Below, in pieces: positions 34,824 to 45,507 of a stretch of 64,000 bases of DNA. Each line of letters begins with the position of its first letter. The stretch's first letter is position 1. Under the pieces are notes generated by a model that was not told where the DNA came from, did not search any database, and worked only from the letters and a program-made list of their open reading frames with translations. The position numbers were made by a program, and so were the translations under genes. Source of the DNA: Tolypeutes matacus (taxonomy: Eukaryota > Chordata > Mammalia > Cingulata > Chlamyphoridae); contig JAKSZT010053764.1 of the NCBI GenBank assembly GCA_026826555.1, positions 32,986,778 to 33,050,777 of the forward strand, in the 5' to 3' direction.

Positions 34824-35383
34824 TGTATTAGTTATTTATTACTATGTAACAAATTATCCCCAAAACTTAGTGGCTTAAAACAATAAGCTTTTTTTTTTTT
34901 TTTTAATTTCACGATTCCTGTGCATCAGGAATCTGGGTACAGCTTAACTGGGTTTCTCTGGTTCAGGGTCTCTCACAAAGCTATCATAAAAGTGTTAGCC
35001 GAGTCCGCAGGTATCTCAAGGCTCAACTCAGAGGGGATCTACTTCCAAGCTCAGTCACATGGCTGCTGGCAGGCCTCAGGTTGGTACAAGCTATTGCCTG
35101 GGGACATTAGTTCCTTGACATGTGGGCCTCTCCCTGGGACTATTTCACAATATAAAAGCTTACTTCCTCCTGAGCAAGGGCTCTTAGAGAGAGAGAGAAG
35201 ATGCCCAAGATGGAAGCCACTGCCTCTTCAACTAATCTCAGAAGTGACATCCTATCACTTCTGCTGCATCTCTTCTCTAAAAGCAAGACACTAATTCCAG
35301 GCACACTAGAGGGTAGATTACACAAGGTCATGGATATCAGGAGATGGGGATCAGCTGGGGCCATCTTAGAGGAGGTCTACTAC
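34824..35383 (-). mobile_element. MaLR-like LTR, antisense
   Basis: 'tgtattagttatttattact', 'gtaacaaattatccccaaaa', 'cttagtggcttaaaacaata', 'catcaggaatctggg', 'cacatggctgctggcaggcc' and 'gtgggcctctccctggg' resemble old MLT1-like LTRs read in reverse. A T-run has expanded at about 34,889-34,906. No internal genes; family assignment uncertain. Confidence 0.65.
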
Positions 35384-35479
35384 ATCCTCTTTATCAACCT
35401 TCATGGATCAATAGAACAATATTGTAATACTCATAGAATGGCTCTTTTGTAGTTCCTAACCAGTTCTGGTTTGCATTAG

Positions 35480-36950
35480 GATTAACTGTTCATGTTCAGT
35501 CACCTCCACAGAATTAAAAGTTTCTTGCAGGAGTCTACAATTTATATCCTTTATCCCTCTCCCAATACCTAGTTGATGCTCAAGTTGACATCTCAACTTA
35601 TACTACCTCTTTAATGAAACTGCTCTGGTAAAGGCCACCAAGGACTTCCACGTGTCAAATCCAATGGGCGCTTATCTTTAAACATCTTCTTTGACCCCTC
35701 TGCAATATTTGGAATTGTTAAACTACACTCTTGTCTTCCATGGATACTACTATATTTGGATTTTCCTCCTACCCCTCTGACTGCTGCCTTCCTAATGTTT
35801 TTCATATACTCTCCCATCCCTCCTTACTTCCTACATATTGGTATTATCCATGGTTTCCTCCTTAGCCCTTTTCTTTACTCCCGCTATATATATTCCTTCA
35901 GTACCCTCACCCACACCCATGGTTTTAAGTTTGCCTGGATACTGATGATCCCCAAATCTACCTATTGGGAACAGAAATTGCCTCAGTTCCAAACCATGTA
36001 TCTGATCTTTGTCGTTTCCACTTGTATGTATTGCAGGAGTCACATGCTTAACATATCTAACATTCAATTTATTATTTTCATCCCAAAGATTTCATCCTTT
36101 ACCGTCTTCCGCATCTCAGGTAGAGGCAATATTGTAACTCAGTTTCTGAAACAGAAATATGATCATCATTTCAGACTCTCCCCTTTCCAAAAGTCCTCCA
36201 AAAATTTCTATCTATATCAATTTCTCTATATATCTCAAATCTTTCTTCTCCCTTAAGTCCTTCTGCAACTGTTCCAATTCAGGTATCTTTCTCTTCTCAT
36301 CCAGATTAAGATTGGAGTCCCCTAAATGGTTACTGCTTCCAGGGACAACTTCCAACTTGTCTTTTTGTCACTAGAATTTGATCTTTGAATGATGAAAAAG
36401 CCCTTCCATGGCTCCTTATCACTATTAGCATAAAATCCAAAATCCTTAGCTTTGCACTCAAGAAACTTTATATCCTTTACTTTCTTCTTCACCTTCCTCT
36501 CCCAAATCTGTTCTATATGAACTGAATGTTCTAGTCAGTCATAACCTGTTGCAGAGTCCTGAAATTGCTTTCCCACAGCTCCTTAGATATTTTTCAGGTC
36601 CCCTCTAATTGGCTAACTCCTATTCATTTTTCACAACCTGACTAATCAATTATCAAGTCTGGGAAGTCTTTGAATCACACTTCTCTATGCTTCTAATGTA
36701 TGTATGTGTGTACGCACGCACACACACACACTCCACAGCCACAGACTGAGCTGAATGCCCTTCTTTGGTCTTCCCATAGCATGCCGGGCACACCACTATC
36801 ATTGCCCTGACCATGCTGCGTTGTACTTATGTGTTTAGTTATGTGCTTCCCCTATTAGACTGTGAGCATGGTAAGGCTACCAAGATTTAATTCAGGGTCT
36901 GGCATAAAATAGGTTTGCAATGATGTGTCACTGAATGAATAAAAGTATGC
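35480..36950 (+). mobile_element. long L2 LINE remnant with decayed RT region
   Basis: About 1.47 kb of sense L2, reaching the natural 3' end ('cactgaatgaataaaag'). At 35,850-35,960 it retains the decayed reverse-transcriptase neighbourhood: 'ttagcccttttctttactcc', 'cacccatggttttaagttt' and 'atactgatgatccccaaatc', where the YADD-type motif has become ILMI. The rest follows the L2 order through 'ccatggctccttatcac' and 'attagactgtgagcatgg'. Multiple frameshifts make it non-functional. A TG/CA microsatellite has grown at 36,697-36,732. Confidence 0.88.
36697..36732. repeat. TG/CA alternating tract
   Basis: atgtatgtatgtgtgtacg followed by cacgcacacacacacac forms an alternating purine-pyrimidine tract with dyad symmetry, embedded in the L2 copy. 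Confidence 0.9.
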
Positions 36951-37157
36951 ATGCATAAAAGAGTGTTGAATTCTCATATTTTACTTTATAGAATATATAT
37001 TAATATATTTAAGTTTTATGGACACCCCCATTTTTAATGGGAAATGGAGATTAAGCTGTCTAAGAAGTGTGAAGCTAATTATCTCCTATTCCCACCAGGT
37101 AGAAAACAGTAGTTGGAGTCTTAGCAAATTCTGAGTTGAAATGGAGAGTTGCATTTT

Positions 37158-37257
37158 TTAATTTTTTTAAGTTTTTACCGGGAGGTCCCAGGGATCGAAC
37201 CCAGGTTGCTCCATATGGGAGATGGACACCCAACCATTTGAGCCATATCCATCCCCT
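37158..37257 (-). mobile_element. DAS-type SINE monomer, antisense
   Basis: Single tRNA-like unit read in reverse: 'accgggaggtcccagg', 'gatcgaacccaggttgctcc' (reversed B box), 'gacacccaaccatttgagcc', 'catatccatccc'. The 14-bp perfect target duplication gagagttgcatttt lies at 37,144-37,157 and 37,258-37,271. A clear retroposon. Confidence 0.95.
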
Positions 37258-37271
37258 GAGAGTTGCATTTT

Positions 37272-38094
37272 GCGGGCTTGATTGCAAAACTGTATCTACT
37301 AAGCACGTTTGCCTGTTGACCATTCGTGTCCTATATTCTTGCCTGTAATTTCCATGGTGCTTCCAGCCACTGGGCTGCTATATTGTGATTAGTTACATTC
37401 AGAAAGTACACTCTTCTGTCAGGATAGAGGGCTAGGTTTCTCTGTGCCCAGTTCTTTTCTGCTCATGGGACCAGGTAGGGAGGGAAGTGAGCAGAGATTG
37501 TGAGGGTTTGCCTTTGGTGAAACCATCCCCTTTAACGGACACTTTCTGGAAAAATGGACGAGAGCCAGAATGAAAGATTAACTTCTGTCAAATTCAAGTC
37601 CAGAGTTTCAATAGTTGTGGTTGAGTTTCCAAAATCTCACCATAGCAGGATTGGTTATAATTCTGTTGAGGGATTCACAGGGTGATGATAACACAGTATG
37701 GAGGTTGTTTTTGGACTTTCTTCAGAGTTCAACTTCCTTACAGAAGGGATTCTCATTAATTCATTAATTCTCCAAACATGTCTGCATGTAGAGGAAACCA
37801 TTGACCCACATGCTCACAGGGCAGGGCCACAACCAGCATACTTGAAAGTGAGATCTATTCTGGTTTGATGTGGTTCCTTAATGCCTTTTAACCTCCCTGG
37901 AAGAGAGTCCCTTTTAAGTTACAATTTAAAGTCCATTTATTATTACTAACATCATTCACCAAGTATGATAGTTTAAGGTTCTAAACGTGTATGTGTGTGT
38001 GTTTCACTCATTCATAAAACATTGAGCACCATCCTCTCTAGTCCTCCCCAGCAACCAGACAATGTCATCCCCTCCCAGTCTCCATATATCTTTC
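37272..38094. other. single-copy stretch, nothing recognised
   Basis: No gene or known repeat apart from a short TG run near 37,990-38,002. Confidence 0.45.
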
Positions 38095-38350
38095 TTTATT
38101 TTATTTTTTAATTTTTATTTTTAAAACAATTTATTGAAGTATATCATTCATACATGAACATACATAAACTATAAGTGTTCAGTAAACATCGTGATCTTAC
38201 AAAACAAACATGCATAACATCATACAAGGCTCCCACACATCACCCCCCACACACAAACATCCTGCATTGTTGTGGAACATTTGTTAACAAATCATGAAAG
38301 AGCATCGTCAAAGTATTAATACTAACTATAGTCCAAATCTTCCTCCCCTA
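38095..38350 (-). mobile_element. xenarthran L1 3' end, antisense
   Basis: 'caatttattgaagtatatca', 'tcatacatgaacatacataa', 'aggctcccacacatcacc' and 'ttgttgtggaacatttgtta' match the reversed L1 3' end seen at 31.9 kb. It is followed directly by a DAS SINE, which may have inserted into it. Confidence 0.75.
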
Positions 38351-38351
38351 T

Positions 38352-38884
38352 ACATTTTTTGAGGATTTATTTATTTATTTATTTACTTTTATCCATTTTT
38401 ACACACACCCCCACCCCGTTTTTGCTGTTTATGTGTCCATTCGCTGGGCAACTCTCTGTGTCTGTTTCCTGCCCTCTCTTCTCATTCTTCTCCTCCTGTC
38501 TTCACTGGGATTTGATCCTCAGAACCTCCCATATGGGAGAAAGGTGTCCTACTACCGCCTGCGCCACCTTAGTTCCTGGTTTTTCGGTGCGTATCATCTT
38601 GGTTCTCCCTTGTGTCACTCTCCTGTTACATCATCATCTTGCTGTGTGGCTTGTGGGGCCTGGCAGTGCACCCACTCACGGGGCCTGGTGGCACACCCTC
38701 AGATGGTGCCTGACGACTCACCCATGCACGGGACCTGGAGGCGCACCCACACACAGAGCCTGGTGGCCCATGCACCTTCTATATTTTTCTTTTTTTCATT
38801 TTTACTGGGAGGTCCCAGGGGTCAAGCCCAGGTCCCTCCAAATGGGAGATGGACACCCAACCACCCGAGCCACATCCATCCCCC
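38352..38884 (-). mobile_element. long DAS-type SINE (composite), antisense
   Basis: Mirror image of the 26.8-kb element. From left: (ATTT)n tail, 'tgtgtctgtttcctgcc', a tRNA-like unit with 'gggatttgatcctcagaacc', the body with 'tcatcttgctgtgtgg', and 'ggggcctggtggcacacc' repeated in variant form about four times (38,660-38,770). It closes with a second tRNA-like unit 'aagcccaggtccctccaaat ... gagccacatccatccc'. The internal 'gcctggtggc' repeats are more numerous than in the 26.8-kb copy. Overlapping frames here are artefacts. Confidence 0.9.
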
Positions 38885-39799
38885 TGCTATATCTCTTAAG
38901 GTTGACCAAAGATACCCAAAGTTAAGTCTTGTCCCATACATGATGGTCATATAATAAATCAGGCTTAGTTTATCACTAGCATTCTAAAAACCAGACTTAG
39001 GGAGAAAACCTAGGTCTGGGGACACATGCATGGTTTCTAATATAGCAAATGTTTAGCCTACCCTGATTATCACAAAATCAGGACAGCGAGTATATTCACA
39101 TCCATATATCTTGAATGATACTTTATCTCTTTGGATAGAATTAAGTTGATAAGTCTCTATATTGAAGATTTCATAGAATAGAGACTCCTTTTGCCAGCTC
39201 CAACTTTAGGCATAACTTGGAAGAAGGCAGTTTGTGATGAGAACCCTTTCCTTCCTGAGAGGCCACTCCTTGCTCACCCCCTCCCCACCTACCCCTGCCT
39301 CATTCTCACTTGTCCTTTTGTCATCACTTATCCTTGTCTTCACCTTGTTGCCTGCTGTTTCATTCATCCTATGGTACAATCTTTGATGCACAAAGATTGT
39401 GCATCAAACGTGCTACTCCTTCAAAATACATCAACATTTTACCAGAAATCAGACCTAAGATAAAAGATTGAATCTTTTATCATCATGATGTAAGTAAGCA
39501 TCAGCCAGCAGAGGAAGAAGCATTTTTGTTTTCATCTAAAACTTCTTATCATTTTAGAATATCAGCCCACATTAACAGAAATCCGATCTTCCTCCTACCC
39601 TCAACTAAAACTGACAAAACACCCCTTTATAACCTTTCCTTGTGCCCAAAGTCCTCACCTCCATTAGCAAAACCATCACCTCAAACACATAGCAACCTAA
39701 TTTCTTCACACTAATCTCTGCCTCATCCCACAAGGTACCAAATATAGGTCAAGAGTTCTGACCAACAATATACAATAAGAATTTTCTTTGTGTTTCAAA
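38885..39799. other. single-copy stretch with short palindrome
   Basis: No gene recognised. At 39,382-39,408, tttgatgcacaa and its exact reverse complement are separated by aga. Confidence 0.45.
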
Positions 39800-40080
39800 G
39801 ATAAAGATTGGTACTGGTGAGGATAAAGAGAAGTGGGCATTCTCATACTCTGTTGTTATTCATGTGAATTGATGCAAACTCATTAAAGAGCAACATGTTA
39901 ACAGCAAAATTAATTTTATATGTACATAAAATTAGACCCTGTAACCCAATGCCATATTTCCACAACTGTGCAAAGATATATTTACATTGATATCCAATGC
40001 AATTTTGTTTGAAATAGAAAAAACCGATATGAGGATGTCTAACCAGCGAGCAATGGATATTTAGAATATTTAATGAGAAT
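39800..40080 (+). mobile_element. old L1 fragment, sense, part 1
   Basis: 'gcattctcatactctgttg', 'atgccatatttccacaac', 'gcaaagatatatttacatt' and 'gaaatagaaaaaaccg' follow the L1 3' region, where ORF2 ends. It appears to continue at 40,620 after an LTR-like insertion. Confidence 0.6.
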
Positions 40081-40600
40081 TTTTGTTGGTTGCCTATCCA
40101 GTATCCATTACCTCTTTCCCTTTCCTAAAAGTATCCTTACTTTTTCCCCCAGAATTCACCTGTCTCCCACGTAGCTCATGGATTTCAGGAGGAGGCTGAC
40201 CCACCTCTAACTCCAGGCATGGGCCCAGATTGAGTTGAGCCCATTAGCCTCCCCCTTTCCCCTGTCACTGTCAATGTTTTGGGTGATTCTGTGACCAGAA
40301 CCAGTTCTCAGGGTGAAGATCAGGATGCTGGCTTATAATGCGGACCCAGAGATGCTGCCCCTCGTTCTTGATGGTGTGGTTTTAGCTGTAAATTCTGGAA
40401 CCGCCCTATCAATTTGTTGCCACCATGAGGAGAGCCAGCCAAGGATGAAGAATACCAGGGAATGCAGAGCAAAGCAACAAAGAAAAACTTTGTCCTTAAT
40501 GACACTGCCGATCTGGTGAATCAAGCGAACCTGAGGTCACACCTCCTACGGTCTTCACAATCTATTAGCCTCTAAATCCTCTTTATAGCTTCAACCAGGT
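40081..40600 (+). mobile_element. old LTR-like repeat inserted in L1
   Basis: Blocks 'ggctgacccacctctaactc', 'caggcatgggcccagattga', 'gttgccaccatgaggagag' and 'ccttaatgacactgccga' correspond to those of the 53.7-54.1-kb copy. I recognise an ancient mammal-wide LTR-type repeat (it reminds me of the LTR33 group) but cannot fix the name. Non-coding. Confidence 0.5.
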
Positions 40601-40619
40601 TGCCTGTTATGTGCTTCTT

Positions 40620-40990
40620 AAGTCATGTTAAATTATATATATAATATAGGATATGATGCAGGTTTTATAAAGAATAATGTGAATCTATATGTACTAATAT
40701 GATTAGAAGACAACATAAATTGCAATATTGAAAAATCAAAATGCAGAACATTGGGTATTATATTGTCCCATTCATGTATAACAGTAATTATGGACCTTCA
40801 TGAATTCATATTTAGTTTATATACTTATACTCTTTTATATGAAAATAATGTTTCCTGAATTTTAAATAAGATACTGTCAACTGTAGGGGTGGAAATAAGT
40901 TGGGAATAGGGAAGAAGATAACCTTCTAACTTATATACTTTTAAATTGTGGGGTTTTCATCATGGAATTTATTACTTTAAAAATTAATAA
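40620..40990 (+). mobile_element. old L1 fragment, sense, part 2
   Basis: 'gtgaatctatatgtactaat', 'aaaatgcagaacattggg', 'ttgtcccattcatgtataac' and 'gggtggaaataagttggg' match the L1M sense 3' tail. Its position fits a continuation of the 39.8-kb piece. Confidence 0.6.
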
Positions 40991-41029
40991 CCAATAAATA
41001 ATTTTATAATCTTACCTTATGGTGGACAG

Positions 41030-41455
41030 TGTTATAAGACTAGACTATAAGGAGATCATTGTCTGGAAGGACATAAAGATGCATTAAAAATGTAATAATA
41101 TGCTTATTCAAGGGGCAATGATAATGTTGAGAAAGGAGTGGTTGATTCTGTCTGAAGACTCACAGAGTCTTCACAGAGAAGTGATGCCTATACAAGTTTT
41201 TAAAGGAGTTTAACAAGCAGACTGGAATAAGATTAGGGTGGGGAACTCAGAAGGAAGAGCACTTTCTGAACATATAGAGGGGTGATATGTAGTTCCTGAT
41301 GTCCTTCAGGAGCTGTGAAGATTAGGGAATTCTGGAGAAACCAGAAAGAGGGAAATGAGTGCAGAACAGAAACTAGTGAATGGCAAGCTTGTTTGCAATG
41401 CAAAGAAGCTTGGATTTTGTCTTTTCAGGCATTTGCAAGGCTGAAAATTCTATTA
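41030..41455 (-). mobile_element. L2 LINE, antisense (divergent)
   Basis: 'gttttaaaggagtttaaca', 'aaggaagagcactttctgaa' and 'gcttggattttgtctttt' suggest reversed L2 sequence. Divergent; moderate confidence. Confidence 0.5.
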
Positions 41456-41459
41456 ATTT

Positions 41460-41800
41460 CTTTGAGTAAAATATTTTAAACAAATAGAAAAGTACAATAA
41501 TCAGAATATAGGTGTACTATAACAAAGTTCAGGTTTTATCACCTAATTTTGCCAGATCTTAATATTTGCTAGAGACATTTTTTAAAAGAAATAAATCATT
41601 ATAAATATAATTAAAGTTCTCTGTGTACCCTTTCTTTCTATCAGTCCCCTTTGCCTATAGAGAAAACATACCAATACTTTATAAACAAACATGAACTTAA
41701 TAAAGGGAACAGAACACATTTATGTGTGATACTAAGAATTCTTTAAAAGCCCTTAATCTAGTCTATTCACATATTTCCCTACAGTGGATAAAATAATAAC
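41460..41800 (-). mobile_element. L1M-like fragment, antisense
   Basis: 'aaaagtacaataatcagaat', 'cacctaattttgccagatct', 'tttaaaagaaataaatcat' and 'ctctgtgtaccctttctttc' resemble a well-known reversed 3' region of old L1M elements. Confidence 0.5.
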
Positions 41801-42125
41801 CATGTAAAACAAGAATGCATGGTCAGCAAGATTTGCACATATGAACTATATTTTCATAAAATGATGCCCTTCAGGATCAAAAGATGTAGATCATTAGTCA
41901 TTGACCTGATATTGGGAAAGGACACAGGAATATGTAGAATTATTCTGAAAATGAGGATCAGTACAAGCGGCCCTAGAAATAATTGTTGTAAAAATTACCA
42001 AACAGTTCTTCACTTCATCTTTTTGTTATTGGTGTGTGTGCACACACGTGTGTGTGATGTCTGTTTGAGTATTTGGATGAGTAAGTTTATATGTATGTGT
42101 ATCACTAGGATACAAATTACACTGG
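41801..42125. other. single-copy stretch with Z-DNA-prone tract
   Basis: Contains a TG/CA alternating tract with dyad symmetry at 42,032-42,056 (gtgtgtgtgcacacacgtgt core). No gene recognised. Confidence 0.5.
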
Positions 42126-42587
42126 TGTATTAGTTTCTAAGGCCTGCCATAACACATTACCCTAAACTGGGCGGCTTAAAACAACAGGAACGGATTCTCC
42201 CACAATTCTGGAGGTCAGAAGTTGGAAATCAAGGAGCAGCAGGGCCGTGCTCCACCTGAGGGCTTCCTCTTTCCTTGCCTCTTCCTAGCTTCTGGTGGCT
42301 CCCAGCAATCCTTGCTGCTCCCTGGCTTTGTAGATTAATCACTCCAGTCTCTGCCTCCATTGTCACATGATCTTTTGCTTCTGTATGTCTCTCTGTGTCC
42401 AAACTCCCCTCTCCTCATAAGGACACCAGTGACTGGATTAGGTCCACTCTTACCCAGTGTGACCTCATCTGAACTTGACTAACAACATCTGCAAAGACCC
42501 TCTTTCCAAATAAGGTCCCAGTCGCAGGAGCATGGAATGAGAACTTCAGCATTTTTTGGTGGGTAGGGCACAATCCAGCCCACAACA
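42126..42587 (-). mobile_element. MLT1-type solo LTR, antisense
   Basis: Reversed MLT1 blocks: 'tgtattagtttctaaggcct', 'gcggcttaaaacaacagga', 'cctcataaggacaccagtga', 'gcaaagaccctctttccaaa', 'gggcacaatccagcccacaa'. Flanks actgg/gctgg (42,121-42,125 and 42,588-42,592) match at 4 of 5 bases, as expected for an ERV target duplication. No internal genes. Confidence 0.92.
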
Positions 42588-42592
42588 GCTGG

Positions 42593-43173
42593 TTTGTGTT
42601 TCACTTTATAGTTCATATGAAATAAAACAAAGTGGGTAGTGGATGAAAAGCAGCTCTGTCATTTGTCACCGCTTTATAAAATGGAGGTTTGAATGATACT
42701 TACAAAGCTATTTAATTTAACATAAGTACAAGGTATTCAACAGCTGCATGGCCTCATCAAAGAGAAGAGAGCAAAGACAGCGTACTTTTCAGTACTTATT
42801 TCTGTCTACTTCATCCATATTTTCTCTACTTTGTTTAATATTAAGGAGGCTTAAATTCAATTACGTGTTTACCATAATGGAGAAATCTTAATAAGCACAG
42901 GAAAGCATAAATATTTACTAAACACCAATTACAGATTTAAAAGGATGCTACTCACTTTTGGCAAAATTTAAAGAAATACAACATCTTGGAAAAATAGGTA
43001 GGTTTTTTATGTAAGTTTCAAGTGTTATAAATTGTGTTTACCACCCACAGCATCACACTGAAGCCATTTTAAATAATTTTTGGAATAAGTATTCATGCTA
43101 TATTTCCTAAATTAAAATCTATACATCTGTTTCTAGTCACTTTTTGAAATCTTACTGCTTCAAAAGACAATTC

Positions 43174-43180
<7 letters not shown>
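42593..43180. other. single-copy stretch, nothing recognised
   Basis: No gene or repeat family identified. Confidence 0.45.
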
Positions 43181-43192
<12 letters not shown>

Positions 43193-43206
<14 letters not shown>

Positions 43207-43415
43207 TGAGGTACCAGGGGCTGGGGATTTAACCTGGAACCTCGTATGTGGGAAACTGGCCCTCAACCACTGAGCCACATCTGCTCCCCTGAGTTGGTTT
43301 TTCATTTGTTTTGCTTGTTGTTTGTTTTTGTTTTTCCAGAAGACACCAGGAACCAAAACCCAGGCCCTCCCATGTTGGAGGCAGGTGTTCAACCGTTTGA
43401 GCCACCTCTGCTCCC
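43193..43415 (-). mobile_element. DAS-type SINE dimer, antisense
   Basis: After a T-run, two reversed tRNA-like units appear: 'gggatttaacctggaacctc ... gagccacatctgctcccc' and 'aggaaccaaaacccaggccc ... gagccacctctgctccc'. A TTTG/TTGT-rich linker joins them. The flanking ttctttcttttt at 43,181-43,192 and 43,416-43,427 may be the target duplication, though it is low-complexity. Confidence 0.92.
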
Positions 43416-43427
43416 TTCTTTCTTTTT

Positions 43428-44235
43428 AAATTATTCAAAGAAACTATGCTATTGTCCTTCAAGATTCAAAACTTAAATTTCCCTATGTTTTTTTTACTTC
43501 TAATATTCCATAAATTAAGAAAAGAACTAAAGTCTAATCATCATTTTTAAAAATCTTACAGTGAAAAACAAAATCTAACAAAAATAGTGTTATGGTCTTT
43601 TTCCATTTGGTGATTCACCTGATATTTAGCTACTAAGTCTTCATCCAAACATTCCATCCCACCCAACATACTGTTCTAAATTTAATCAGCTTCTTTTTAA
43701 CAAGCACATTTGCGACTGGCTACAGATACTTTGCTTTAAAAGAATTCCATAACTCTTTCCCCCAAATTCAATATTTCAAATCCCACTTAAACAAACCAAC
43801 AAAAAATTTAACAAATATAAAATTATTTGCCACTAAGTAAAAGGTAAATCATTTTCAATACGGCCTTCAAATAAATAACATAATCAACTATATTAATACC
43901 ATATAGATTTACATTTATATATTTATAGTTTTTAATATAATTTATTTATAAAATAATGCTCTTAATATAGTATATTAATTTTACCTAATAAATGTTTATA
44001 AAATAATACCTTAATATGATATATACATTAAAAGCATTATTTTATAAACATGTGTTTACGAAGAATAGAATATTTATATATATACTACTTTAAGAACATT
44101 AGTTTATAAGAGCATTTTAAATATATATACATATATTTTTCTCATTAATCTAATATTCACTCTTTTACTAGAGTTAAGAATTTCAAGAAAACCAAAAAAT
44201 CAAATAATTTAGGATAGCAAGAGCATGGAATTTTT
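43428..44235. other. AT-rich stretch with inverted and direct repeats
   Basis: Extremely AT-rich between 43,860 and 44,140. The 16-mer at 43,945-43,960 (tttataaaataatgct) recurs inverted at 44,033-44,048. A direct partial copy (tttataaaataat) lies between them at about 43,995-44,007. No gene. It may be a degraded small DNA transposon or local rearrangement. Confidence 0.5.
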
Positions 44236-44239
44236 TCTT

Positions 44240-44640
44240 TTCTTTATTCAGACCAGTGAGTTGGAGAGTATTTCAAAGAGAATGAGTCACTTGGAAGTAT
44301 TATAAAAAATGGATGGAAAAGTTTAGACTTTCTAAGGAGGGAGACCAGTTAGGAGGTTATCAGATAAAGGCTGATTGGGTCTCTCTTGTGACATGGTGAC
44401 AGTTAGAAGGGAGAAATAGAAATAGCTATAAAAGACATGTTGAAAGAAGAAATATCAAGTTTTGGAGATAATTTGAAAATAAGGCATGGAAGAAAGGGAC
44501 ATCTTGAAGAGAACTCTAAGATTTGGGACCTGGAAACCTGAGGACTTGAAAGTGCCATTAACTGATAAAGAGAAGCTGTGAGCAATTGAATTTCAAGGAG
44601 AAGATGCTAAATTCAATTCTGGAGCTACTGAGTTTCAAAA
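44240..44640 (-). mobile_element. L2 LINE, antisense
   Basis: 'ggagggagaccagttaggag', 'gttatcagataaaggctga', 'gggacctggaaacctgagga' and 'gtgccattaactgataaag' match the reversed L2 ORF/3' sequence. No open frame of note. Confidence 0.6.
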
Positions 44641-44790
44641 ACTCTACAAAGTAGGTAATATTATTATTACAATTATATAAATGGGAAACTGAGGTAGGAG
44701 GCTTTAAGCCATTTGACCAAGGTCACACAATTAGTGAGTGACAAAGCCAAACTTTGTACCCAGGCAGCTTTCTTTTCTATCACCCCTTTG
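44641..44790 (-). mobile_element. MIR SINE, antisense
   Basis: 'ataaatgggaaactgaggta', 'ccaaggtcacacaattagtg', 'agtgacaaagccaaact' and 'gtacccaggcagctttc' form a reversed MIR core. Confidence 0.85.
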
Positions 44791-44959
44791 AAATTATATA
44801 TGCCTTGATTGAAACAGATCTACTCTTTTTCTTTGGAAGCAACTATAGGTAATGACACAATCATAATGGACATCTGTTCTTCTGTCGGCCCAGAACAATG
44901 GTTTGAATGGAGACTTCCACTTTCTCAGATATCCTATATATCATGGCCACCATTAATGG

Positions 44960-45390
44960 GGTTCCTGACTCAGGTTCTTCCACTTAGTATAACCCAATCC
45001 CCTGGCCATCATCTGTGCATCCAAGGATGGGTGCCAAATCCAGGTTGAAGTGATCATTGAGCTTCCTTGAAAATTTTTAACATGAAACTCAGGGGTTTCT
45101 AGGATTTGCTAGCTTCGGGTTTTCAAATGGCCATGTTTCAAACTCCAAGGAGGGTGCCATCTGAAAAACTAAAACTGAAAATAATGTAAATTGGGAGCTG
45201 GGTCCATAGGAGAGTTAAGTAGGGAGGGTGGGGATTCCTAGGAGCACTTGAACCTGATTCTGGTCATCCTTGAGGTCCAGCTGCTCTTCCCCACTTCCCA
45301 TCGTTTGGTTAAATGAACCAATAGTCTTTCTTCTGCCTGAAGTGTTTCAAATAAAGTTTCTATCACTCATTTGCAATCAAAAGATGATGG
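44960..45390 (+). mobile_element. old LTR-like repeat (same family as 40 and 54 kb)
   Basis: 'caatcccctggccatcatct', 'aaggatgggtgccaaatcc', 'aggttgaagtgatcattgag' and the 3' end 'tctatcactcatttgcaatc' with 'aaagatgatggttgataca' match my recollection of the family seen at 40.1 and 53.7 kb. Divergent. Confidence 0.45.
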
Positions 45391-45394
45391 TTGA

Positions 45395-45480
45395 TACAGC
45401 AGCACATAACTGTGGGAACTCAGGCAAGTTACTTAAAATCCCTGAATCAATTCGCTCATTTGTACGAGGGAGATTTCAGA
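45395..45480 (+). mobile_element. short MIR fragment
   Basis: 'gggaactcaggcaagttact', 'taaaatccctgaatcaat' and 'cgctcatttgtacgaggg' are a degraded MIR core. Confidence 0.5.
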
Positions 45481-45507
45481 ATTTTTCAGAAGATAAAATG
45501 ATATATG

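Noticed and set aside
35756..36256. 166-codon plus-strand frame
   Set aside because: It is a chance open stretch through a decayed L2 reverse-transcriptase region and lacks the catalytic residues.
38359..38954. 188- and 173-codon overlapping plus-strand frames
   Set aside because: They read through an antisense DAS SINE with internal repeats and are not genes.
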